Under the pieces are notes generated by a model. That model made no database searches. It was not told where the DNA came from and was given only the letters and a program-made list of their open reading frames with translations. The translations under genes were made by a program, and so were the position numbers. DNA of 64,000 bases from Sphingobacteriales bacterium 16-39-50 (GTDB taxonomy: Bacteria > Bacteroidota > Bacteroidia > Sphingobacteriales > Sphingobacteriaceae): positions 62,001 through 126,000 of the forward strand of contig NCHA01000006.1 in NCBI GenBank assembly GCA_002257025.1, written 5' to 3'. Below, one piece after another: positions 1-8,814 of this stretch; the first letter of the stretch is position 1; every line of letters begins with the position of its first letter.

Positions 1-268
1 TAACTGTTGTACCAGCTTCTGCAAAGCGTGGAGCGTTTTCAAGAGAGGTACCTCCACCAGCAGAAAACAACGCCACATCAGGCTTCATTGCTATAGCATC
101 GTCCATGGTCACCACAGTATACTTCTTTCCCTTAAATTCGATCTGTTTACCTGCACTCTTTGCTGAAGCTACTGGGATCAACTCACTTACCGGGAAATTG
201 CGCTCTGCTAAAACTTTTAACATCACCGAACCTACCAGGCCGGTAGCGCCTACTACTGCGACTTTCAT
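1..268 (-). CDS. asd: Aspartate-semialdehyde dehydrogenase, N-terminal part (runs off the window)
   Basis: The complement reads from an ATG at 268-266 and stays open to the window edge, giving 89 residues that begin MKVAVVGATGLVGSVML, a Rossmann NADP-binding start. It continues through an FSAGGGTSLE segment and APRFAEAGTTV, which matches the N-terminal domain of aspartate-semialdehyde dehydrogenase. That enzyme reduces aspartyl phosphate to the semialdehyde used for lysine/diaminopimelate, threonine and methionine. The family is about 330 residues, so roughly three quarters, including the catalytic cysteine, lies outside the window. It is divergent from the large repeat protein gene, with 229 bp between them. 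The family call rests on the N-terminus only but the motifs are characteristic. Confidence 0.88.
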   Translation of the reverse strand, partial: MKVAVVGATGLVGSVMLKVLAERNFPVSELIPVASAKSAGKQIEFKGKKYTVVTMDDAIAMKPDVALFSAGGGTSLENAPRFAEAGTTV

Positions 269-497
269 TTTTTAATTCTTTTTAGTGTTAAACATATAAT
301 AATTAAGCAAATATGGGAAATTGTTTGGGCTTTTACCCGATTCCTGCCTGCACAAGTCAATTTTCATGTCAATTGTTACTATTATTATCAAATCGCCGGT
401 AAATTACCGATAATAACGGCCTCACATACCGAATACTCATTCTATTTTCTAATTATCCCAACAGGACATAACTTAATTCTGTTTCTACCTGCCGGGA
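269..497. other. Divergent intergenic region between asd and the lamin-tail protein gene
   Basis: This 229-bp stretch must hold both divergent promoters. I see no perfect TAnnTTTG box on either strand. A 13-nt interrupted palindrome, CGGTAA-A-TTACCG, lies at 397-409, about 90 bp upstream of the plus-strand start, and could be an operator. This is weak evidence. Confidence 0.25.
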
Positions 498-3400
498 ATG
501 AAAAATACACTGATTCTCCTTCTTATTTTTTGCTGCCATGCCGGCTTTAGCCAGATAGTTGATGATTTCTCGGACGGCAATTTTAATGCAAACCCCGAAT
601 GGAATGGCAGTAATTCGGGGGGAGATTTCAAAATCATAAACAATCGGCTGAGGTCTGAATCGAATAAAGCATCCGGGAATTTCTACCTGAGCACAGCAAA
701 TTCACTTGCTTTTAACTGCTACTGGGAGTTCTGGATCAACTTGCAGTTCAGTACTTCGGGCTTAAACTATGCCGATATCTACCTGATCTCTAATAAAGCT
801 GATCTTCAGAGCACAATGATCAATGGCTATTTCATAAGAATAGGTAATACTGAAGATGAAATCAGTTTATATAAAAGGTCAGGCACTACAGGTAGCAGCA
901 TTCGTATTATTGATGGTATCAATGGCTCGGTTGGCTCAAGCAATAATACAGTCAAAATTCGTGTCAGCCGGAACCATCTTGGCCTTTTTACTCTCGATCG
1001 GGAAGTGATTGGTACTAATTCAACTATCGTCAATGAAGGTTCATTTGTTGACAATACCCATATCAATACCTCATCTTTCGGGATTTTTATCCAGCAATCA
1101 ACCGCCTCGTTCTTTCAGAAACATTTCTTTGATGATTTCAAGATTGGAACACTGAATACAGACAGCATAGCTCCCGTACTAAATATGGTCACTGTTCTTG
1201 ATTCAAGCACTTTGGATGTCAGGTTCAGTGAAGCTATGGACAGCCTGAGTGTCAAAGACAAAACAAATTACAATATCAATAATTTCCCCGGCCATATAGC
1301 TCAAATAAATACAACAGCTGATCCACAGAATTATAGAATTCGGCTTTCAGAGCCCTTGAATACAGGAAATTTTCTATTGACGGTACTGAACGTTGGTGAT
1401 AGAAGTGGGAATATAATAAAATCAGGCAACTCCTTTTTATTCAGCTACATAAAACCATATTATGGCAGTTTCGGGGATATAATAATTAATGAAATATTTC
1501 CCGATCCTTCACCACAAATCGACCTCCCATCAGTTGAGTACGTAGAATTAATTAACTCAAGTGATAAAACAATCTCTTTAAATAACTGGAAATTTCTAGA
1601 TCCTTCAAGTACAGCAATATTGGGGAATATCAGCATCGCACCCGGTTCCATTTTAATACTATGTTCAAAAACAGATACCTCTGAGTTTCAAAAATTCGGC
1701 AAGGTTCTGGGAATCTCACCCTGGCCAGGTTTAAACAATAGCGGTGATATACTTAAACTGAAAAATGCGAAAAACACCTTAATCGATTCTCTTAACTACT
1801 CTGATATATGGTACCGCAGCTCTGAAAAAAAGCAGGGAGGATGGAGTCTGGAGCGTATCGACCCCAAATCACTTTGTCAGGGTCTGTTTAACTGGGCCGC
1901 TTCCGTTGACTCTGCCGGAGGAACACCCGGGAAAGAGAATTCTGTTTATGTAATGAATTCCAACCTTCTATCCCCAAAAGTAGATAGCATAAAGAGATTA
2001 TCAGACACCACAATCAATCTCTATTTTAACCGGCATCTGGATAAATCTACAGTCCTTAAGGAAAACTTTACTATGCTTCCAAATCCAGGCAGTATCAGGA
2101 ATATTATTCCAGACACAGACTATAAACAACTTAGGATTACTTTTTCAGAAAAGTTTTCAGCAGGGGAAAATTATGTATTGAGTATTTCCGGATTAAAGGA
2201 TTGCAGTGGAAATTCGATTCAAAGTACCCCATCTCAATTGAGTTTTAGTTTGCCGCTAATAACTCCGCTGCCACCAGAAAACCCCGATACAGCGTTACTT
2301 TATATCACCGAGATCTTCGCTGATCCCTCTCCTGAGGTTGGATTACCACTGGTAGAATTTGTTGAGATTCATAACCCCGGCAAGGATACCATCAACCTTG
2401 AAGGATGGAGTCTGAATGACACTCAAACTAAAGGAAGCTTAAAGAAGAGCCTGCTGGCACCGGGTGAATACCTGATTCTTTGCCCTGATGCAGATACAAT
2501 CCAATACAAAGCTTATGGTAAAACTGCGGGAATATCCCCCTGGCCTACATTGGGGAACAGTTCTGACCGTTTGGTGTTGAAAAGCTTCAAAAACCGAACT
2601 GTTGATTCTGTTGCCTATTCAGACATATGGTATGATGATGCAAAAAAGAAGCAGGGAGGATGGAGCCTCGAACGAATTGATGTTTTTTCAAAGTGTCCTG
2701 ATATTTTAAACTGGACGGCTTCAATTGATACTTCGGGTGGAACACCAGGGAAGCAAAACTCGGCGACTATTCAAAACTATGACTCTATACCCTTTAAAGT
2801 GGATAGTCTAATCGTTAAATCTGACACCACTTTACTCCTTTATTTGAATAAATCCGGAAATACGCGTTCTACACAGATTGAGAGTTTCACTTTGATACCT
2901 GCATCTGGTCTGATCAAAGCTATTACTGAAGATTCAAAAAGCCGAGAGCTAAAAATTACATTTAGTGAAAAATTCCTTGCAGGAAAAACATACGAACTCG
3001 CTATATCCGGTGTAAAAGACTGTAGTGGGAATTCTATTCAAAGTATATCCTCTCATTTGAGTTTTACTTTGCCTGCAGTAGCGCCTACCCCTATAGAAAA
3101 ACCTGATACTGCATTAGTTTTCATTACTGAAATCTTTGCTGATCCATCTCCTGAGGTCGGACTACCGCTTGTTGAATTTGTTGAAATCCATAATCCCGGT
3201 AAGGATACCCTTAATCTTGAAGGATGGAGTCTGAATGATTCTCAATCCAAAGGCAGCATAAAAAAAACCCTGATCGCGCCGGGAGAATTCCTGATTCTAT
3301 GCCCGACTACAGATAGCATTCAGTACAAAGTTTTAGGTAAAACTGCAGGAATATCTCCATGGCCTTCCCTGGGAAATAGTTCCGACCTTTTGGCTTTGAA

Positions 3401-6400
3401 AAGTTTTAAAAACCGAACTGTTGATTCCATTGCCTATTCAGACACCTGGTATGATGATGCAAAAAAGAAGCAGGGAGGATGGAGCCTGGAACGAATTGAT
3501 GTTTTTTCAAAGTGCCCTGATATTTTAAACTGGACGGCATCAACCGATACTTTGGGTGGAACACCAGGGAAGCAAAACTCGGTGAATATTCGCAATTATA
3601 ACTCAATAGCATTTAAAGCAGATAGTTTGACCGTAAAATCTGACACTACCTTACTACTATTTTTCAATAAATCCGCTGATATTAATTCAATTCGGTCTGA
3701 GAATTTCGTGCTATCACCTTCAGCTGGCCAGATCAAAAATATCACTGAAGATTCAAAGACCCGGCATCTAAAAATCACCTTTAATGAGAAATTTCTTGCA
3801 GGAAAAACCTATAAGCTGAATATTTCAGGAATAAAAGACTGTAGTGGAAATTCTATTCAAAGTACATCTTCTCAATGGAGTTTCACTTTGCCTGAAACAT
3901 CTCAACCGCCTTTAGAGAAACCTGATACAGCCATGATTTACATTACTGAAATCTTCACTGACCCTTCTCCAGAGGTCGAATTACCCCTTGTGGAATTTGT
4001 TGAGATTCATAATCCAGGAAAGGATACCCTTAATCTTGAAGGATGGAGTTTAAATGACACTCAAACCAAAGGAAGCCTAAAGAAGAACCCGCTAGCACCG
4101 GGAGAATTTCTGATTCTTTGCCCGGCGGCAGATACAAGTCAGTACAAAGCCTTTGGTAAAACTGCAGGAATATCAGATTGGCCTTCATTGGGAAATAGTT
4201 CTGACCGTCTGGTTTTGAAAAGTTTCAAAAACCGAACTGTTGATTCTGTTTCCTATTCAGACATCTGGTATGATGATGCAAAAAAGAGGCTGGGAGGATG
4301 GAGCCTGGAACGAATTGATGTTTTTTCAAAGTGTCCGGATATTTTAAACTGGATGGCATCAACAGATACTTTGGGTGGAACGCCAGGTAAGAAAAACTCG
4401 GTAAATATCCGGAATTATGACTCTATACCCTTTAAAGCGGACAGTATTATTCTGAAATCTGACACAACCTTATTACTATTTTTAAACAAATCCATTGATA
4501 TTACTTCAATTCGACTTGAGCATTTTGTGCTGTCACCTTCTGCTGGTCAGATTAAAAATGTCACTGAGGATTCAAAGAGCCGGCAGCTAAAAATCACATT
4601 CAGTGAAAAATTTGTTGCGGGAAAAACATATGAGCTTGCCATATCCGGAGTAAAAGACTGCAGTAGGAATTCAATTCAAAGTACATCCACTCATTTGAGT
4701 TTTACTTTGCCTGCAGCAGCACCTACTCCCGCAGAAAAACCTGATACTGCATTAATTTATATTACTGAAATCTTCGCTGACCCTTCTCCAGAGGTCGGAT
4801 TGCCACTTGTAGAATTCGTTGAGATTCATAACCCGGGTAAGGATACAATCAACCTCGATGGATGGAGTCTGATTGACACTCAAACCAAAGGAAACCTAAA
4901 GAAAAGCCTGTTAGCACCTGGTGAATTTCTGATTCTTTGCCCGGCGGCAGATACTACCCAGTACAAAGCTTTTGGTAAAACTGCAGGAATATCTCCATGG
5001 CCCTCGCTGGGAAACAGTTCCGATCACCTGGTTCTGAAAAGTCATAAAAACCGAACAGTTGATTCTGTTTCCTACTCAGATAAATGGTATAAGAATGCTC
5101 TGAAAAAATCTGGCGGATGGTCGCTGGAAAAAATTAACCTGAACTCAATCTCATGTCCCAATTTTTACAACTGGGCAGCATCCACAGACCAATCCGGTGG
5201 TACACCCGGCAGAAAAAACAGTCAGGGAGTCACATTAAGCATAGATGTAGAACTAAAAATCGACTCTGTCAACATCCTTACAGATAGCACGCTTAGCATT
5301 CTATTTAACCAGATTCCAGATACAAATTTTTTAAAAGCCAACAATTTTTATATCCCCAAGGAAATTGGAAGATCAAAGAGTTTAGCGATCCTGCCCGATT
5401 ACACTGGATTAATACTAAGCTTCAGTAAAAAATTCAATGAAGGAACAGGATATACCCTTTTCGCCGATTCACTCTATTCTTGTTCCGGAAAATTAAGTTC
5501 ATTAACGCATAGTCGAATTTCTTTCAGTATACCATCAATACCTGAAATTGATTATCCCTTGATAATAAATGAAATTTTTGCCGACCCAATCCCCAGCCGG
5601 GGTTTACCAGAAGCAGAATTTGTGGAGCTATTTAATCCAACATCAAGCTCTGTAAATATCACAGGTTTAAACTTTGGTGACCAGGGCAGGAATTACTCAT
5701 TAACCAAAGGTGAAATTGCAGCAAAATCCTACCTCATATTATGTGCTGAAAAGGATACCTCACTTTTCCTCTCTTATGGGAAAGTCATTGGTTTACCGGT
5801 GTGGCCCGACCTGAATAATGAAACAGATATTTTAATTTTAAAAAATAACAAGGGCAAAGAAATACACAAGCTTAGGTACGACTTCAATTGGTACCGGGAT
5901 TCCGAGAAAAGAAAAGGAGGATACACACTTGAACTTATTGATCCGGAATCAATCTGTCTTGGTTTTCAGAACTGGACAGCCAGCAGGGACAGTAGCGGGG
6001 GAACTCCAGGAAAGAAAAATTCAGTTTACCAGACTGATTATAAACCGGAAGTTCTGAAATTGAAATTGGTAGAGATTATAGACAGTCTGAGAATTACCCT
6101 AACCTTTAACAAATCAGCAGATAGCGTTAAGGCAAGTGTAAACAGTAATTATTTTCTGAATAATGGGGTAGGAAACCCTATCAACTCCAAAATAAGCGGA
6201 CCAGATTTTAATCAGGTCATGCTAACTTTCAGTGAGCCACTAAGTAAAGGATATACTTATCGAATAACAGCAAGTAATGTCAGTGATTGCAAGAACACAA
6301 TAATTCCGGCAGATTTCAATTCCCTGGAATTTACCATTAGCCGAAATATCAGCAAGAATGATATTCTGATTACCGAAATACTTTTTAATCCAAGAGCGGG

Positions 6401-7193
6401 AGGATCAGATTTTGTAGAAATCTTAAACAAAAGTGATTATCCACTTGATTTGAAGGACCTTTCAATCGCCAGAATGATCAAAGACAGCATAAATTCAATT
6501 CAGCAACTGAGCAAAAAGCAAGTATTCATTGAACCAGGAAACTATATCGCACTTACACCAGATCCCGACAATATTAAAAAGGAGTATACCATAAAAGATA
6601 CTGCCTCAATAATCAAAATCGATCCCTTCCCGATATTTAATGATGATGCCGGTACTGCTATTCTTATCAGTAAAGGACAAAAAATAGATCAGTTGAGTTA
6701 TTCTGATAAAATGCATTTCCAGCTTCTTAAAACCAGAGAAGGTGTAAGTTTGGAACGCAGTAAACTGAACAGACCGAATAATGATCCAGGGAATCTAAGA
6801 TCGGCAACTTCAGCGTCTGGTTTTGCTACTCCGGGCTACAAGAATTCCCAGTACTCAGATGATCCTGTATTTCAGGAAAATTTCAAACTTGCTTCAAAAA
6901 CATTTTCTCCCGACAACGATGGTTATGAAGATCTGCTGGAGATGAATTATCAATTTCCCGGCCCTGGAAAGATTGCAAATGTATCCATATTTAACGTCCA
7001 TGGTGTTTTAATAAAGAAGCTTCTTAAAAACTTCATTTTAAACAATGAAGGTTCATTTATTTGGGATGGATATAACGAACAGGGCCAGCCCGCTCCGGGT
7101 GGAATCTACCTTTTGCAGGCAGAATTCTTTGATACTGATGGGTATATCAGAAAATTTAGTAAGCCCTTTGTTTTGGCTGTTAAATTTAAGTAA
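498..7193 (+). CDS. Secreted giant lamin-tail-domain/Ig-like repeat protein
   Basis: The 2231-residue product starts with a signal peptide ending near AGFSQ (residue 19), so it is exported. Residues about 20-218 look like a concanavalin/LamG-type beta-sandwich. Then come seven lamin-tail (LTD) modules, recognised by ITEIFADPSPE...LVEFVEIHNPG...WSL, with the aligned Ile at residues 330, 603, 876, 1149, 1422, 1690 and 1958. LTD modules alternate with Ig-like segments of the Big_5 type, marked by ITFSEKF..G..Y and KDCSGN. The last 100 residues (from FSPDNDGYEDLLEM) resemble a FlgD-like or gliding-associated C-terminal domain, as on cell-surface proteins of this phylum. Bacterial LTD proteins are often found with nucleases or surface adhesins, but no catalytic domain is visible here. 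A structural, adhesive or scaffold role at the surface is inferred. It stands alone, with a gene-free region downstream. Confidence 0.85.
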   Translation: MKNTLILLLIFCCHAGFSQIVDDFSDGNFNANPEWNGSNSGGDFKIINNRLRSESNKASGNFYLSTANSLAFNCYWEFWINLQFSTSGLNYADIYLISNKADLQSTMINGYFIRIGNTEDEISLYKRSGTTGSSIRIIDGINGSVGSSNNTVKIRVSRNHLGLFTLDREVIGTNSTIVNEGSFVDNTHINTSSFGIFIQQSTASFFQKHFFDDFKIGTLNTDSIAPVLNMVTVLDSSTLDVRFSEAMDSLSVKDKTNYNINNFPGHIAQINTTADPQNYRIRLSEPLNTGNFLLTVLNVGDRSGNIIKSGNSFLFSYIKPYYGSFGDIIINEIFPDPSPQIDLPSVEYVELINSSDKTISLNNWKFLDPSSTAILGNISIAPGSILILCSKTDTSEFQKFGKVLGISPWPGLNNSGDILKLKNAKNTLIDSLNYSDIWYRSSEKKQGGWSLERIDPKSLCQGLFNWAASVDSAGGTPGKENSVYVMNSNLLSPKVDSIKRLSDTTINLYFNRHLDKSTVLKENFTMLPNPGSIRNIIPDTDYKQLRITFSEKFSAGENYVLSISGLKDCSGNSIQSTPSQLSFSLPLITPLPPENPDTALLYITEIFADPSPEVGLPLVEFVEIHNPGKDTINLEGWSLNDTQTKGSLKKSLLAPGEYLILCPDADTIQYKAYGKTAGISPWPTLGNSSDRLVLKSFKNRTVDSVAYSDIWYDDAKKKQGGWSLERIDVFSKCPDILNWTASIDTSGGTPGKQNSATIQNYDSIPFKVDSLIVKSDTTLLLYLNKSGNTRSTQIESFTLIPASGLIKAITEDSKSRELKITFSEKFLAGKTYELAISGVKDCSGNSIQSISSHLSFTLPAVAPTPIEKPDTALVFITEIFADPSPEVGLPLVEFVEIHNPGKDTLNLEGWSLNDSQSKGSIKKTLIAPGEFLILCPTTDSIQYKVLGKTAGISPWPSLGNSSDLLALKSFKNRTVDSIAYSDTWYDDAKKKQGGWSLERIDVFSKCPDILNWTASTDTLGGTPGKQNSVNIRNYNSIAFKADSLTVKSDTTLLLFFNKSADINSIRSENFVLSPSAGQIKNITEDSKTRHLKITFNEKFLAGKTYKLNISGIKDCSGNSIQSTSSQWSFTLPETSQPPLEKPDTAMIYITEIFTDPSPEVELPLVEFVEIHNPGKDTLNLEGWSLNDTQTKGSLKKNPLAPGEFLILCPAADTSQYKAFGKTAGISDWPSLGNSSDRLVLKSFKNRTVDSVSYSDIWYDDAKKRLGGWSLERIDVFSKCPDILNWMASTDTLGGTPGKKNSVNIRNYDSIPFKADSIILKSDTTLLLFLNKSIDITSIRLEHFVLSPSAGQIKNVTEDSKSRQLKITFSEKFVAGKTYELAISGVKDCSRNSIQSTSTHLSFTLPAAAPTPAEKPDTALIYITEIFADPSPEVGLPLVEFVEIHNPGKDTINLDGWSLIDTQTKGNLKKSLLAPGEFLILCPAADTTQYKAFGKTAGISPWPSLGNSSDHLVLKSHKNRTVDSVSYSDKWYKNALKKSGGWSLEKINLNSISCPNFYNWAASTDQSGGTPGRKNSQGVTLSIDVELKIDSVNILTDSTLSILFNQIPDTNFLKANNFYIPKEIGRSKSLAILPDYTGLILSFSKKFNEGTGYTLFADSLYSCSGKLSSLTHSRISFSIPSIPEIDYPLIINEIFADPIPSRGLPEAEFVELFNPTSSSVNITGLNFGDQGRNYSLTKGEIAAKSYLILCAEKDTSLFLSYGKVIGLPVWPDLNNETDILILKNNKGKEIHKLRYDFNWYRDSEKRKGGYTLELIDPESICLGFQNWTASRDSSGGTPGKKNSVYQTDYKPEVLKLKLVEIIDSLRITLTFNKSADSVKASVNSNYFLNNGVGNPINSKISGPDFNQVMLTFSEPLSKGYTYRITASNVSDCKNTIIPADFNSLEFTISRNISKNDILITEILFNPRAGGSDFVEILNKSDYPLDLKDLSIARMIKDSINSIQQLSKKQVFIEPGNYIALTPDPDNIKKEYTIKDTASIIKIDPFPIFNDDAGTAILISKGQKIDQLSYSDKMHFQLLKTREGVSLERSKLNRPNNDPGNLRSATSASGFATPGYKNSQYSDDPVFQENFKLASKTFSPDNDGYEDLLEMNYQFPGPGKIANVSIFNVHGVLIKKLLKNFILNNEGSFIWDGYNEQGQPAPGGIYLLQAEFFDTDGYIRKFSKPFVLAVKFK
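1485..6368 (+). repeat. In-gene tandem repeat, period 819 bp then 804 bp
   Basis: Taking the conserved Ile codon of ITEIF as anchor, units begin at 1485, 2304, 3123, 3942, 4761 and 5565, with a seventh partial unit at 6369. The first four spacings are exactly 819 bp (273 residues) and the last two exactly 804 bp. The units starting at 2304, 3123, 3942 and 4761 are very similar at the DNA level; for example the stretch encoding WYDDAKKKQGGWSLERID recurs almost unchanged. This implies recent duplication or gene conversion in the middle of the array, with older, diverged units at the ends. Confidence 0.93.
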
Positions 7194-7303
7194 CGTGGAT
7201 TCGATATTAAATCTAGCCAGACTATTTTAGATTGCATAATTTTTCTCTTGTTTTGAAAGTAGGGTCTGTGCTTATTCGGCCGCGCCTTCCCGTGTTCTGC
7301 CTT

Positions 7304-7311
7304 TATTTTTG
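7304..7311 (+). promoter_or_regulatory. -7 promoter box for the 7.3-7.6 kb transcript
   Basis: TATTTTTG matches the Bacteroidota TAnnTTTG element exactly and would start a transcript near 7315. No clear -33 TTTG is present 19-22 bp upstream. Confidence 0.4.
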
Positions 7312-7319
7312 CAGTAGAA

Positions 7320-7601
7320 TTAGTATAGGTCATGACATTCAGTACTACAAAAGCTAAAGCTGCCACCCCCCTTAAAGTTTATTTCAAATTGCAAATGGTC
7401 CTTTTACCGGGCTGCCCGTCACAATGAAAAACAGCAATGGGTAAAATAAACCTTGCCGGAGGAGGTAGCTTCCGGCTAATGGTAATTTGAAATACAACGC
7501 GATTTCCTGCCGGAACTACTCTGTAGGAAAGGACTGAACTAGCCTATAACAGACAGGTATTGCTTTCCAAAATCAAATTATTGTGGCTCAAGGGCCTTTT
7601 C
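7320..7601 (+). ncRNA. Candidate structured non-coding RNA in a 531-bp gene-free gap
   Basis: Between 7194 and 7724 no convincing gene is present. Downstream of a -7 box, the DNA can fold into nested helices. An outer helix pairs 7380-7392 with 7482-7494 (ATTTCAAATT with AATTTGAAAT plus flanking pairs). TTTTACC 7402-7408 pairs with GGTAAAA 7440-7446 and encloses a CGGG/CCCG hairpin. GCCGGA 7455-7460 pairs with TCCGGC 7471-7476. TTTCCT 7503-7508 pairs with AGGAAA 7525-7530. A short GC hairpin with a T-run follows at 7585-7600. A 31-codon ORF (ATG 7332, stop before 7428) overlaps the first part and could be a leader peptide. It does not match tmRNA, RNase P, SRP, TPP, SAM or cobalamin consensus elements that I know. 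It may be an unknown RNA or a decayed gene. Confidence 0.4.
7585..7600 (+). terminator. Short terminator-like hairpin
   Basis: GGCT-CAAG-GGCC (7585-7596) can form a 4-bp stem and is followed by TTTT. It would end the candidate RNA transcript. The stem is short, so the call is weak. Confidence 0.3.
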
Positions 7602-7700
7602 TAACCAATTATTGACTTATTATTTTACCATTCCTTATATCGAACTCAGGTTAAATAAATCATGATTCGGATTTTTAATGACTAAAGCAAGGCAATTTTC

Positions 7701-7708
7701 TAACTTTG
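7701..7708 (+). promoter_or_regulatory. -7 promoter box upstream of threonine dehydrogenase
   Basis: TAACTTTG matches TAnnTTTG exactly and lies 16 bp before the ATG at 7725. That predicts a 5' leader of about 12 nt. Confidence 0.5.
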
Positions 7709-7724
7709 ATGAAAACCAATTATT

Positions 7725-8669
7725 ATGTTAGAAAAAATTGTGGTTATTGGCTCTAACGGGCAGATAGGTACAGAATTAGTCACCGAATTAAGAAAGAACT
7801 ATGGCGATGGGAATGTCATAGCATGCGATATTCGCCGGCCTGATTACGATATTAAAAATGCAGGGCCATTCGAGTTTGTCAATGTACTGGAAAAGGATAT
7901 TCTGAAGCAATTATTTCAGAAATACAAGCCAACTCAGGTATACCTGCTCGCCGCACTGTTATCTGCAACAGGTGAGCAAAATCCCAAATTAGCCTGGGAT
8001 TTGAATATGAATGGTTTACTGAATGTACTTGATCTCGCTCTTGAACACAAAACAGCCCGCATCTACTGGCCAAGTTCTATCGCTGTTTTCGGTCCGAATT
8101 CACCCAAAGATCAAACCCCACAATACTGTGTGATGGATCCCAATACTGTTTATGGTATTAGTAAACTTGCCGGTGAACGCTGGTGTGAATATTATTTTCA
8201 TCGCTACGGACTGGATATCAGAAGTATAAGATATCCGGGATTGATTAGCTGGAAAGCAGCACCTGGTGGTGGAACAACAGACTATGCCATTCACATATTC
8301 CATGATGCACTCAGGAAAAGCAGTTACAAAAGTTTCCTTTCGGCTGAAACTGAGCTACCGATGATGTACATGGATGATGCCATTCGCGGAACCATTGAGT
8401 TGATGGATGTACCTGCAGATAAAATCAATATCAGATCTTCCTATAACTTCACAGGGATGAGTTTCACTCCGGAAACACTGGCAAATGAAATTAAAAAGCA
8501 CATACCTGATTTTAAATTAGAATATACGGAATATGATCAGCGTCAGGCAATTGCAGATAGCTGGCCAAGGTCAATAAATGACAGCAGTGCTAGTAATGAC
8601 TGGGGCTGGAAGCCAGAATTTGACCTCTCCAAAATGACAGAGTCAATGCTTAAAAACCTAAAGAGATAA
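7725..8669 (+). CDS. tdh: L-threonine 3-dehydrogenase, short-chain (GalE-like) type
   Basis: This 314-residue protein has an NAD-binding GSNGQIG motif at residues 9-15, the SSIAVFGP segment at about 117, and a Tyr143-x3-Lys147 catalytic pair in VYGISKLAGE, as in extended short-chain dehydrogenases. The RYPGLISWKAAPGGGTTDYA stretch is typical of the short-chain L-threonine dehydrogenases of Bacteroidota rather than of sugar epimerases. It would oxidise threonine to 2-amino-3-ketobutyrate in the cytoplasm. The partner enzyme Kbl is encoded about 6 kb downstream at 14624, which supports this substrate. The gene appears monocistronic. A generic NAD-dependent epimerase is the alternative. Confidence 0.87.
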   Translation: MLEKIVVIGSNGQIGTELVTELRKNYGDGNVIACDIRRPDYDIKNAGPFEFVNVLEKDILKQLFQKYKPTQVYLLAALLSATGEQNPKLAWDLNMNGLLNVLDLALEHKTARIYWPSSIAVFGPNSPKDQTPQYCVMDPNTVYGISKLAGERWCEYYFHRYGLDIRSIRYPGLISWKAAPGGGTTDYAIHIFHDALRKSSYKSFLSAETELPMMYMDDAIRGTIELMDVPADKINIRSSYNFTGMSFTPETLANEIKKHIPDFKLEYTEYDQRQAIADSWPRSINDSSASNDWGWKPEFDLSKMTESMLKNLKR

Positions 8670-8814
8670 TTAAGAATCAAGCCAGTGAAATTGGATATGT
8701 TGGTACAGTAAAAATAAAAAATCGCCTAAAGAGACCTGAAATTTTATCAGGACCTGTATTTTAGCGGCGAAATTGATGAATTTTAAAAAACGATAGAAAC
8801 AAACAGTACATAAA

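Noticed and set aside
498..7193. Lamin-tail protein as a secreted nuclease
   Set aside because: LTD modules often accompany nuclease domains, but I see no endonuclease/exonuclease/phosphatase or other catalytic motif in the 2231 residues.
7106..7366. 86-codon minus-strand ORF over the end of the lamin-tail gene and the gap
   Set aside because: It overlaps a clear gene antisense, its start lies within the candidate RNA region and the product has no recognisable features beyond a short hydrophobic start.
7320..7601. tmRNA, RNase P RNA or SRP RNA
   Set aside because: Conserved cores (tRNA-like ends of tmRNA, GAGGAAAGTCC of RNase P, the SRP GNAR-type tip context) are absent, despite a superficial AGGAAAGGAC.
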